Source of the DNA: Methanoregula sp.
GTDB taxonomy: Archaea > Halobacteriota > Methanomicrobia > Methanomicrobiales > Methanospirillaceae
DNA: 64,000 bases
Reading direction: 5' to 3'
Assembly: GCA_041645435.1 (NCBI GenBank)
Contig: JBAZQB010000002.1
Coordinates: forward strand, 496,001-560,000
The translations under genes were made by a program, and so were the position numbers. The notes beneath the pieces were generated by a model, which had not been told where the DNA came from, made no database searches, and saw only the letters and a program-made list of their open reading frames with translations. This document shows positions 37,267-45,175 of this stretch, in pieces (position 1 is the stretch's first letter; every line of letters begins with the position of its first letter).

Positions 37267-38133
37267 ATGACAGAACAAGAAAATCCTTACCCGGTATCTG
37301 ATACTGCAGCACTCGTCATGCTCTGGGCCAGTGGTTACTACGAGACAATACCCCTGATCAGTACCTATCTGCGGAGGCTTGACCTGTCTCACGGCCGGCA
37401 GTTGCTGGAGCACTATAACAGCATATGCCCGTGGTACTCGGAAGTGATCATCAACCGGAAGCATTTCATCAAAAACATGGTCGAAGAACTGATCACAAAC
37501 GATGAGAAACGGACGGTCATCGTCAACCTGGGTGCCGGGTTCTCCCCTCTCGCCCTTGAACTCGCGCCGCGACTTTGCGACCATGTCCGTTTTATTGAGA
37601 TCGACCGGAGTAATATGAGTCACAAACGCCGGTTGTATTCCCGGCTGGTCCCGGACCGGTGCAGGTTTATTTCCTCCATTGAATCCGACATTGCCGATAC
37701 TGCCTTCCTGACTGAAACCCTCAGGAAAGAGATAGGTGAGCCGTCACGCACGAGGCTCATCGTCGTGATGGAAGGGCTCACCTACTATATCGAACAATCC
37801 GTGATGGAGCGTGTGCTTGCCTCCCTGTCTGGTCTTGCTCCGGACCTGGCTATCGTTTTTGAGCATCTCAAACCGTGCAGGCTGATCAGCGATGAAAGGC
37901 GTTTCATCCCCTACAGGATCTTCTCCCATGTCCGGGACTACACGGCACTTGACAGGATGACAACCTATTCCAAAGATGAGATCCCTGCACTCCTTGATCC
38001 GGATTTTTCCTGCATTTATTATGATATGGACACGATGGAAAAAAGGAGAATGGGATCCTGTAAGTACTTCCCTGCTCCCGATACCGGCTGGCTCTCGTGT
38101 GCTGTCGCGGTACGCAGGCCGGTTAGGGAATAA
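37267..38133 (+). CDS. SAM-dependent methyltransferase of the leucine carboxyl methyltransferase type
   Basis: A 288-residue class I methyltransferase. SAM motif VIVNLGAGFSPLALEL (about residues 83-98), acidic strand VRFIEIDRS, and the EGLTYYI block (about 167-173) place it near the LCM/PPM1-like family, whose members methylate carboxyl or phosphate groups on small molecules or proteins. ATG at 37267; a TTG two codons upstream is less likely. It precedes the STAS gene at 38295 by 160 nt with a T-run between, so it is not clearly part of that unit. Confidence 0.82.
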   Translation: MTEQENPYPVSDTAALVMLWASGYYETIPLISTYLRRLDLSHGRQLLEHYNSICPWYSEVIINRKHFIKNMVEELITNDEKRTVIVNLGAGFSPLALELAPRLCDHVRFIEIDRSNMSHKRRLYSRLVPDRCRFISSIESDIADTAFLTETLRKEIGEPSRTRLIVVMEGLTYYIEQSVMERVLASLSGLAPDLAIVFEHLKPCRLISDERRFIPYRIFSHVRDYTALDRMTTYSKDEIPALLDPDFSCIYYDMDTMEKRRMGSCKYFPAPDTGWLSCAVAVRRPVRE

Positions 38134-38294
38134 CCGGATCCTTTTTTTGTTTCGGATAATAACGGGAGGGGATCTCTCATATCGAACATCTATGGTCAAT
38201 GATTAGACGGAAGTAAAGGGAGTCTTTGCCTCATCCCTCTTTCTCCCCAACAATAAAAAACTAGCAGCATGATAGTATTCATCAGGAGAAGCGT

Positions 38295-39602
38295 ATGGAA
38301 GCACGGAGCGAGAGGAAGGACGGGGTAGTGATCTTTTTTGTATCGGGACGGCTCGATGCATTCGGGGCACAGCAGCTGGAAACCTGGACCCGCGAGGCAC
38401 TCCACGATGATGACAGGGAACTGGTACTTGACCTGGCAGGAACCGGTTACCTCAGCAGCGGGGGATTACGGGTTTTTAACAGCCTCAAAAAGGAGATGAA
38501 GCGGAGGAACGGGCGGTTTGCGCTTGCCGCGGTCGGGGAGTACCCGAAAAAAGTGCTGGACATGGCCGGGTTCTCGTCAGTCTTTGATATCTTTCCCACA
38601 ACGGATCTCGCGGTTGCCGATATTGTCCCTAAGCGCAGGAACCCGAACCTCTTCAATGAAATTTTTTACAAAAAGATCATGGGCGATGGTGTACAGCTGA
38701 CTGTTGAACCGGGCTGGATGACTACACCGCCGGTCCTGCGGGTGCTCGGGGATCTGCACAAGGTGTTGTATTCGCAGATCATGGAATCTGATGTCAGGGC
38801 AAAAAAGTTCTCGGAGATCACTTACTCTCTGGGCCTTGGCGCGCTCGGCGCGAATGTCAGGGAAGCGATGCCCCTGATGGGCGAGATGATCACTCTCTAC
38901 GGTTCTATGGTCTGGCTCCCGACCGATGGCAACAACACGCCGGATTTCTTAACCCCTCTGGATCATGACAGTGATGTTGTGGTCTATACCGGGTTCAATG
39001 TCACCCTCGACGGCCCGTTCAACGAGTACTTCACGCTCGAAACAAGCCGGCCTGACGGCATCAGCATCTCGGATATCTACAAAACCATATTCTCGTCTTC
39101 GCAGGAGCGGGTGAAGAGTTATCACGGGGTTGTTGCGGTCACCATCTGGGGCGTGCTGGCCGGGCTCTCCAGTTCCGGCCTGAAAAAATCCCCGGTAGCC
39201 ACTGCAGCACCTCCCGGCGGAGCATCGATCATGGATCCCTCGCAGATCCACGAATGGGTTGCTTCCGACAGCGGTAATTCGCACAAGGGAGAGACGCTTG
39301 TCAGCTTTGGCATCGGTGTTGATCTCAACGCTGATCTCTCCCATTTCCCCGCAGATAAACTCTCCTCGCTCTATTATGCCAATCCCTTAAACAAAGGTGC
39401 GGCAAAAACAATGTACCTGCATAACCATGGCGTAGTCTTCAAAAATATCCCCTATGATGCCTCGCTTGACTTGAACTCGCAGGTAAAAAAGATAGTCACT
39501 GAAGGAGAGTTTTCCGATATGCGCCACCTGCTGGACACCACCCGGCTGACCAAGGCCAAGATCGGTATTGCCTATATTCAGGACATTGTCAGGGAAGTCT
39601 GA
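38295..39602 (+). CDS. STAS-domain protein with a large unrecognised C-terminal domain
   Basis: A 435-residue protein. Residues 1-110 form a STAS domain like the anti-sigma-factor antagonists SpoIIAA/RsbV, with the phosphorylation loop YLSSGGLRV (Ser54-Ser55). Residues 115-435 form a soluble domain I cannot place; it has conserved-looking stretches (SLGLGALGANVREAMPLMGE; GVVAVTIWGVLAGLSSS) and no membrane segment. The STAS part is collinear with the stand-alone STAS protein at 42165, including both serines. In partner switching the phosphorylation state of STAS decides whom it binds; the attached domain is a candidate output module. It lies 0.5 kb from the kinase-phosphatase operon. Confidence 0.85.
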   Translation: MEARSERKDGVVIFFVSGRLDAFGAQQLETWTREALHDDDRELVLDLAGTGYLSSGGLRVFNSLKKEMKRRNGRFALAAVGEYPKKVLDMAGFSSVFDIFPTTDLAVADIVPKRRNPNLFNEIFYKKIMGDGVQLTVEPGWMTTPPVLRVLGDLHKVLYSQIMESDVRAKKFSEITYSLGLGALGANVREAMPLMGEMITLYGSMVWLPTDGNNTPDFLTPLDHDSDVVVYTGFNVTLDGPFNEYFTLETSRPDGISISDIYKTIFSSSQERVKSYHGVVAVTIWGVLAGLSSSGLKKSPVATAAPPGGASIMDPSQIHEWVASDSGNSHKGETLVSFGIGVDLNADLSHFPADKLSSLYYANPLNKGAAKTMYLHNHGVVFKNIPYDASLDLNSQVKKIVTEGEFSDMRHLLDTTRLTKAKIGIAYIQDIVREV

Positions 39603-39699
39603 CGTGGATTAACCCGTCTTCTTTTTAGCTTCACGGAAATTATCCGGTATTGTTTTCACTTTTTTCAGATAGTTACCCTTGTTTTGAACAGATTACACG

Positions 39700-39775
39700 A
39701 TGGGGGCTGATGCCCCCATGCCCCCGGATGGGATGAACCCCGCTGCCCCCGACGGGGCGCCCCCGCAGCGGTCCA
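39700..39775 (-). repeat. Repeat family B, copy 2
   Basis: Reverse-orientation copy with a perfect 3' hairpin, ATGGGGGC-TGAT-GCCCCCAT, and the GC-rich stem GACGGGGCGCCCCC with its partner. It lies between convergent genes and is followed within 110 nt by family C copy 1. Confidence 0.75.
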
Positions 39776-39871
39776 GTCGGTTTGAGTGAGCAATTCTCCC
39801 GATCAATATGATCTTCCTTAGTCTATGTTGAATTAACCAGTAAATCAAGAACCTAAAAAATGAGTGGTTAA

Positions 39872-39935
39872 CCTCCCTGCCCAGCGAGGCCCCGCCAAGG
39901 CGGCCGAGCAACCCCCGAAGGGGGTGGGGAGAATC
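39872..39935 (+). repeat. Repeat family C, copy 1
   Basis: CTGCCCAGCGAGGCCCCG followed by CCAAGGCGGCCGAGCAACC and a hairpin CCCCCGAAGGGGG. Related sequences lie at 58908-58955 and, inverted, at 61870-61922, each next to a B copy. Confidence 0.6.
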
Positions 39936-40126
39936 CCAAGTTCTGTAAAAATGAAATTATTGTCGGGAAATCCGTAAAAAAACCGAATAATCGCTGGTGT
40001 TCTCCCCCTTGTTACAGCGATTTTCTCAAAAAACGCAATAACCCCCACACAATCAATACGGGCTTATCGTATTGACAGGACCGTGGGACAAGCCCTGTCC
40101 CCTCCATGCCGATTATGTAAAATCAC

Positions 40127-40546
40127 TCAACCCATCTTCTTCTTTCTCAGCACAAGGATATTTTTCCCGTCTTCATACCGGTAGATGATATCATCCATCA
40201 CCTGACGGATCAGGAACACACCCAGTCCACCGATCTTCCGGTCTTCAATATCTTCGGTAATATCCGGTTCCGGAATGGATAAGGGATTGAACGGTGGGGC
40301 GGTATCTTCGATCTGTATCTCGGCAAGCCCCCCGGTTGTGCTGCAAATGATGAGAATTTTCCCGGTAGTCCCTTCATACCCGTGCACGATCACGTTGGTG
40401 ATTGCCTCTTCAACCGCAAGCTGGGTATCGAGGATCTCTTCATCTGAAAATCCGTGGGCACCCATGGCCTGGTCAAGTGCAAGGGATACCTTGGGGATTT
40501 CCTGGATATCGGCTTTAATTGTGCAGGAAAGAGATTCTTCCATCAT
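40127..40546 (-). CDS. RsbW/SpoIIAB-like GHKL serine kinase (anti-sigma-type)
   Basis: A 139-residue stand-alone GHKL ATPase of the HATPase_c_2 family, the kinase arm of bacterial partner-switching systems that phosphorylates a STAS protein. The N-box EEAITNVIVHGY (46-57), G1 motif EDTAPPFNPL (80-89) and G2 motif GGLGVFLI (107-114) are all present. Its ATG overlaps the SpoIIE phosphatase stop by 4 nt, so kinase and phosphatase are made together. Two adjacent ATGs exist; the second has the better distance to the GGTGA ribosome site. Archaea lack sigma factors, so its bound target must be something else. Confidence 0.9.
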   Translation of the reverse strand: MMEESLSCTIKADIQEIPKVSLALDQAMGAHGFSDEEILDTQLAVEEAITNVIVHGYEGTTGKILIICSTTGGLAEIQIEDTAPPFNPLSIPEPDITEDIEDRKIGGLGVFLIRQVMDDIIYRYEDGKNILVLRKKKMG

Positions 40547-41928
40547 GTCACCTTTATAACCATCAGGGTAATATCATCCGACTGCGGGTAGCCCCCGCTG
40601 AATGTGTGGACCGAATCAAGAATCGCGGTCAGGATCCCTGTCGCAGGGTGTTTCCGGGATGCACGGATCACCGTATGCAGGTGCTCTTCTCCAAACATTT
40701 CCTGCTGTGCATTTTCCGCTTCCGTGATACCATCCGTGTACAACACAACGATATCGCCATCATTCAGTGCGATTGTCCGGGCGGTATACCCGGCATCCGG
40801 CATTGCCCCGATCGCAATGCCCGTTGCCGGAAGTTCAGTGAGATGACCGTCCTCCGCATGGCAGATGATCGGCGGGTTGTGGCCGGCGTTCACATACGTG
40901 AGCGTATGGTTGTCCGCATCAAGGATCCCGTAAAAGAGGGTGACAAACATACCGCTCCCTTTGGAATCATTTGCGATGATGTTGTTTGCACTGCGGATGG
41001 CCAATGCGGGGCGGTCCATGTACCACGTGGCATTCACCCGCACAACGATCCGCGAGAGTGCCATGAAGAGTGCGGCGGGGATGCCCTTTCCCGAGACATC
41101 GGCGATCATGACTCCCATGGTCCCTTTTTTGAGCGGGATCACTTCAAACGGGATCACATCAAAAAAGTCGCCCCCCACTGCCTTTGCCATCACGCTCTTT
41201 GCAGCAACTTCGAATCCCTCGATCTGTGTGATCGTATCGGGCAGGAAACTCTGTTGGATCTCGGCTGCGATCGCAAGTTCTGTATCTTTTCGTTCCATCT
41301 CCCGCAGCAGGGTATCGCGCTCTGCTGTCATCCTGCGTTCATTCTGGAGATTTTCGATGATGAACGCAAAGATAAACATCCCCGCAGCATTGGCAAGGAT
41401 CATCGGCAGGGCCACCATGGATACAACCGCCAGTGCCTGGTCGAACGGGCGGCAGAGGGCCAGCGTGAGCAGCATGTGCAGCCCTTCCATGAGGATGGCA
41501 AAGAGCACGGCAATTTTTATGCCGCAGAATTTCCGTTTGCATGCCAGCCAGATAAGGCCGCCAAACAGCCCGGCAAGGATGGTTGCCGTAGAGCAGGGGA
41601 CGACGGTGAACCCTCCCAGGCTCCAGCGGTATGCAGCGCCGATCAGGCCGGCCCCCAGTCCGACAAGTGGCCCCCCAATCAGGCCGGCAACCATCGGGCC
41701 GAGGTCCCGCACATTGATAATCGCGCCCAGCACCTCTACACCGCTGATAGTACCGAAGACCGAGAGGGCCCCGAAAACAAGGATGAGGATAATCTGTGTT
41801 TTTATTGTGGGATGTCCGTCAAGCACTTCGATGAAAAGTTTCCTCCGTGTCAGGAGGTAGGCAACAACAACAATTACACAACTCAGCTGGAACAGGACCA
41901 GCAGTGACGTAAATATTGTTGCAGCCAT
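40543..41928 (-). CDS. Membrane SpoIIE-type serine phosphatase with 5TM-LYT sensor
   Basis: A 461-residue PP2C-like phosphatase. The N-terminal 195 residues have five to six transmembrane helices with the 5TM-5TMR_LYT signature (RDLGPMVAGLIGGPLVGLG, then YRWSLGG), the receptor domain known from LytS. A short coiled coil (198-225) leads to the SpoIIE domain with metal-binding motifs GGDFFDV, IADVSGKG, AGHNPP, YTDGITEAEN and SDDITLMV. It would dephosphorylate STAS proteins in response to a membrane signal. It is translationally coupled to the RsbW-like kinase. A TATA-like box lies at 41986-41996. Confidence 0.92.
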   Translation of the reverse strand: MAATIFTSLLVLFQLSCVIVVVAYLLTRRKLFIEVLDGHPTIKTQIILILVFGALSVFGTISGVEVLGAIINVRDLGPMVAGLIGGPLVGLGAGLIGAAYRWSLGGFTVVPCSTATILAGLFGGLIWLACKRKFCGIKIAVLFAILMEGLHMLLTLALCRPFDQALAVVSMVALPMILANAAGMFIFAFIIENLQNERRMTAERDTLLREMERKDTELAIAAEIQQSFLPDTITQIEGFEVAAKSVMAKAVGGDFFDVIPFEVIPLKKGTMGVMIADVSGKGIPAALFMALSRIVVRVNATWYMDRPALAIRSANNIIANDSKGSGMFVTLFYGILDADNHTLTYVNAGHNPPIICHAEDGHLTELPATGIAIGAMPDAGYTARTIALNDGDIVVLYTDGITEAENAQQEMFGEEHLHTVIRASRKHPATGILTAILDSVHTFSGGYPQSDDITLMVIKVT

Positions 41929-41985
41929 GAAGTCTCAAATATGTTATTGCACACCGGCTCTTTTAATGGTCGCGTCCTGACAGGA

Positions 41986-41996
41986 ATTATAAAATC
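41986..41996 (-). promoter_or_regulatory. Candidate TATA box of the phosphatase-kinase operon
   Basis: The minus strand reads ATTTTATAATT about 60 nt upstream of the phosphatase ATG, implying a leader of about 33 nt. Confidence 0.45.
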
Positions 41997-42164
41997 TACC
42001 GGTGGTTTTGGCGTATATCCCCCGGCTTCTGGCATTCTGCGGGCTTATTACTCGTAGTGTGTCTGAAGTGACGGGAGAATTGCAGGGATAGCATTATCTT
42101 TGAAAAACACCAAAAACTCCATTACAATTCTCTGGAACCATATCACCAGAAGCGAGGGAATAAC

Positions 42165-42497
42165 GTGGAGATTACAACTGCAACCCGAGACGGGGCAACC
42201 ATCCTTTCGATCGCCGGAAGAATCGATACCGCTACAGCACCGGCACTCGAACAGGCTATCAACAAGGAGATCGAGAACGGCAACCGGATGATCCTGCTCA
42301 ACTTCTCCGCAGTCACCTATATCAGCAGCGGTGGCCTGCGTGTGCTGCTTGCAACCGCAAAGAAACTCAAGAATCCCGGTGACAAATACGCCCTGTGCAG
42401 TCTTGCTGCCGAAGTGCACAAGATCCTCAAGCTAGCCGGGTTCACCTCCATATTCTCCATCTATCCTTCTGAGGGCGAAGCGCTTGCCGGGTGGTAA
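42165..42497 (+). CDS. Stand-alone STAS-domain protein (SpoIIAA/RsbV-like)
   Basis: A 110-residue anti-sigma-factor-antagonist fold. It has the typical opening MEITTATRDGATILSIAGRI and the phosphorylation loop YISSGGLRVLL (Ser54, Ser55), and a C-terminal helix pair. It is the natural substrate of the kinase and phosphatase encoded divergently 240 nt away. The start is a GTG at 42165 preceded by GAGGGA. It overlaps the next gene by 14 nt, so the two are cotranslated. Confidence 0.92.
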   Translation: MEITTATRDGATILSIAGRIDTATAPALEQAINKEIENGNRMILLNFSAVTYISSGGLRVLLATAKKLKNPGDKYALCSLAAEVHKILKLAGFTSIFSIYPSEGEALAGW

Positions 42498-44211
42498 CAA
42501 CTCTCCCGTTTCCCAGGTCTGGCAGCCGGTACCGGGTGCTCCCGGGGCACAGCACTACCCCCTTATCCGGAAGATCGACACTATCTCTTCTAACTCCTAC
42601 CTGATCCAGACCGGCGATGTAATCCTGCTCATCGATCCGGGCGGACTTTCGGAGCAGTCAGCACAGCTTGCACAGGTGATCGAAGAGTGCCGCGAGGCAC
42701 AGGATCGCCCGGTCTTTGTCTTTTTAACCCATGCGCATCTCGATCATTTCCAGGGTGCGCAGAACACACCCGCATTCGCCCACGCTGAAGCAGCAGTCTT
42801 TGCCGTGCAGGAGGCGGGAGCGGCCGCGCTTGAACGCGGCGATGCAAAGATGACGCAGGCAGCACTGCTGGGCCAGACGATCTCGCCCGTCCGGGTAGGA
42901 CTACCTCTCTTAACGGACGACCGGGCCGGTTCCTGTGGTGTCCCGGTATCCATGGCCTTTTCCAACGGGGCCACGGTTACCATCACCCGGCAGCAGACCG
43001 GTGGCGGCCTTGCAGGGGAAAAAATAGGTTTTGGTAATGGTCCTGCCCTTGACGTGTATCATACACCTGGTCACAGCCCGGACAGCATCTGCCTCCTCGT
43101 GGGTGGGCTGTTATTCATTGGCGATGTACTCTTTGCAGCAAATCCGGGTATTGCCGGCATTTGTGGATGGGACCAGGCAGCGCTCATCCGTTCACTCGAT
43201 GGTATTAAGTCACTCCTCGATAGGGGTGGCATTGATTTTGTCCTGCCGGGTCACGGGCGGGCGATTGCCGCTGCCGATGCAGGTCGGATGATTGCTGCCA
43301 TCCGCTCCGATGCACTGGCGCTTGAAAATATTGCCGAGCTGAACCAGGAGCGTGCAATCGAGACTGCCGCATTTGCCGAGGAGTGCATGGAGCAGGTCAA
43401 CGAGCTTTTTACCATCATGGCTGGACGGCTTTACTATGTCTCGTATGTGATGGAGGAACTCGGGGAGGAAGATGTGGCTGAAGAAGTCAGCCGCCTTATC
43501 AAGGGGGATGTGATCGATGAACTGCTCGAAGCGTTCCGTTCCTTTGCCGAAGAGCACCATAAGGGAGGTAGAGTTTCTATCCACCTGGCCCTCAAGGCCG
43601 GTCAGGTAATCGCCAAGCTCGAACGATCGTTTGACGGGGCCGAGCTTGCACACATCATCGATCCGGCCCTTGCCCGGCGGGCTGCACGGCTGCTCTCGGA
43701 CTATACCACCATGCTCCGCGGGTTCTGTCCTCCCAGAGAACTCGTCGAATGTGATCTGGTACGGCACCTTGAAGCACTGGTGACCGGGCTCTCGGTTCCC
43801 GCCTGCTCGGATGACGATCTTCTCTCATCGGATGATGATGATTCGACCTTCACCCGCCTGCTGCTCACCCGTATCGGCATGCAGCCGCTCCTTGCGGATA
43901 TTGCATTTACGTTCTCGGCGGCTGAGAAACAACTTAAGGTTGCTGTCGATCACGATGATCTGACGGATCTGGTTACTTATATTCTCGAAGACCTTGTCGG
44001 TACCGGCGCTGATGCGATCACGCTCCAGGTACAGCGTGACGACAAGGATGCCATCATCACTCTTACCGGAACCGGGTGCACTGCTTCTGATGCCATGAAA
44101 ACCAGCAGGGGCTTCCTCGCACGACTCTGTGACCGGGCGGGCGGAGCACTCTCCTGTTCTACTGATGAGAGAAAGCGGGAATATACGATCAGGATCGACA
44201 GGATCATCTGA
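42484..44211 (+). CDS. Metallo-beta-lactamase fold protein with a kinase-like C-terminal region
   Basis: A 575-residue fusion. Residues 25-265 are a metallo-beta-lactamase fold with a complete metal site: THAHLDH (His83, His85, Asp87, His88), HTPGHS (His197), GDVLF (Asp214) and LPGHG (His257). Residues 290-440 are helical with a phosphoacceptor-like region (GRVSIHLALKAGQVIAKLE, His near 367), and residues 450-575 look like a degenerate GHKL ATP-binding domain (LVTYILEDLVGTGAD at the N-box place, no clear glycine lids). A TTG start at 42484 with GAGGGCG upstream overlaps the STAS gene. The tail suggests binding to, or competition for, the partner-switching proteins; this is inference. Confidence 0.82.
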   Translation: MPGGNNSPVSQVWQPVPGAPGAQHYPLIRKIDTISSNSYLIQTGDVILLIDPGGLSEQSAQLAQVIEECREAQDRPVFVFLTHAHLDHFQGAQNTPAFAHAEAAVFAVQEAGAAALERGDAKMTQAALLGQTISPVRVGLPLLTDDRAGSCGVPVSMAFSNGATVTITRQQTGGGLAGEKIGFGNGPALDVYHTPGHSPDSICLLVGGLLFIGDVLFAANPGIAGICGWDQAALIRSLDGIKSLLDRGGIDFVLPGHGRAIAAADAGRMIAAIRSDALALENIAELNQERAIETAAFAEECMEQVNELFTIMAGRLYYVSYVMEELGEEDVAEEVSRLIKGDVIDELLEAFRSFAEEHHKGGRVSIHLALKAGQVIAKLERSFDGAELAHIIDPALARRAARLLSDYTTMLRGFCPPRELVECDLVRHLEALVTGLSVPACSDDDLLSSDDDDSTFTRLLLTRIGMQPLLADIAFTFSAAEKQLKVAVDHDDLTDLVTYILEDLVGTGADAITLQVQRDDKDAIITLTGTGCTASDAMKTSRGFLARLCDRAGGALSCSTDERKREYTIRIDRII

Positions 44212-44298
44212 AATTTTTAGTAATGCCGTGTCTTTGTCCTTGTCCCCTCCTTCCACAAACCCTCCCGCCTCATCACAACGCAACAGGAACGATCTCCC

Positions 44299-45111
44299 AT
44301 GACTGAAAAGCACTCCTTAAAAAAAACCAGCCGTCCGCCGCTTCTTGAATTTGAAAATGTCACCGTTATAAAAGGCGACAAGAATGTTCTGAAATCCCTT
44401 TCGGTTACCATCCAGGAAGGCGAACACATTGCGATTCTCGGCCCCAACGGCGCCGGGAAATCCTCGTTCATCAAAGCGGTGAACCGGGAATACTACCCCC
44501 AGCCCCACGATGACGTGGTTTTCCGGATACGCGGTGAGGAATTCTGGGATGTCTTTGCCATGCGATCGTTTATCGGGATTGTCTCCAACGACTTACAATA
44601 CGCGTATACCCGGGAGGTATCCGGGAGGGAGGTGATCCTGTCCGGGTTCTTTTCCAGCATCGGGCTTTTCAACCACACGGTGACACCGGCTATGGAAGAG
44701 AGGACGGATGAGATCCTGAAATTTCTGGAGATCGAACACCTGCAGGACCGCCCGATGACGATGATGTCGTCCGGAGAAGCCCGCCGGTTCCTGATCGGCA
44801 GGGCGCTCGTGCACCGCCCGGCAGCCCTCGTTCTCGATGAGCCCACCACCAGCCTTGACCTGCACGCCCTTCACACGTTCCGGAACCTGATGCGAAAGAT
44901 CGCACAATCCGGCACCGGTATCATCCTCGTGACACACAACCTGCACGATATCATTCCGGAGATCACCCGCATCATTCTTATGGACGACGGGAGGTTTGTC
45001 GGCGATGGAGAAAAAGAGAAAATGCTGACCGATACAAAGATCGGCGGCCTCTTCAATATCCCCGTCAAGGTCCGGGAAGAGAGCGGGTGGTATTATGCAA
45101 CGGGATACTGA
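44299..45111 (+). CDS. Orphan ABC ATP-binding protein
   Basis: A 270-residue ABC ATPase with Walker A GPNGAGKSS (about 48-56), the atypical signature MSSGEARRF, Walker B ALVLDEPTTSLD and switch THNLHD. No permease is encoded next to it. The length and the changed signature are like those of the ModF/YheS-type soluble or moonlighting ABC proteins, so transport is not certain. It follows the MBL-fold gene by 87 nt on the same strand. Confidence 0.85.
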   Translation: MTEKHSLKKTSRPPLLEFENVTVIKGDKNVLKSLSVTIQEGEHIAILGPNGAGKSSFIKAVNREYYPQPHDDVVFRIRGEEFWDVFAMRSFIGIVSNDLQYAYTREVSGREVILSGFFSSIGLFNHTVTPAMEERTDEILKFLEIEHLQDRPMTMMSSGEARRFLIGRALVHRPAALVLDEPTTSLDLHALHTFRNLMRKIAQSGTGIILVTHNLHDIIPEITRIILMDDGRFVGDGEKEKMLTDTKIGGLFNIPVKVREESGWYYATGY

Positions 45112-45175
45112 CGGTACCTGCTAAAAAGCATATTGCCCCGGACAGCACATAGTAAACGTACCTATTTGAGGAATC

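Larger units (their letters stand above)
39603..40126. other. Convergent intergenic region with repeats
   Basis: About 520 nt holding B copy 2 and C copy 1. The remaining sequence is AT-rich and shows no gene; short open frames are translations of the repeats. Confidence 0.5.

Noticed and set aside
40519..41907. 462-residue plus-strand open frame opposite the SpoIIE phosphatase
   Set aside because: Cys/His-rich antisense shadow of a confident phosphatase gene.
40127..41928. Reading the kinase/phosphatase pair as evidence of a bacterial contig
   Set aside because: Neighbouring genes (mfnD, mfnF, pth2, DUF2070, archaeal lipid genes) and TATA promoters are archaeal; the module is embedded in normal-composition chromosome.
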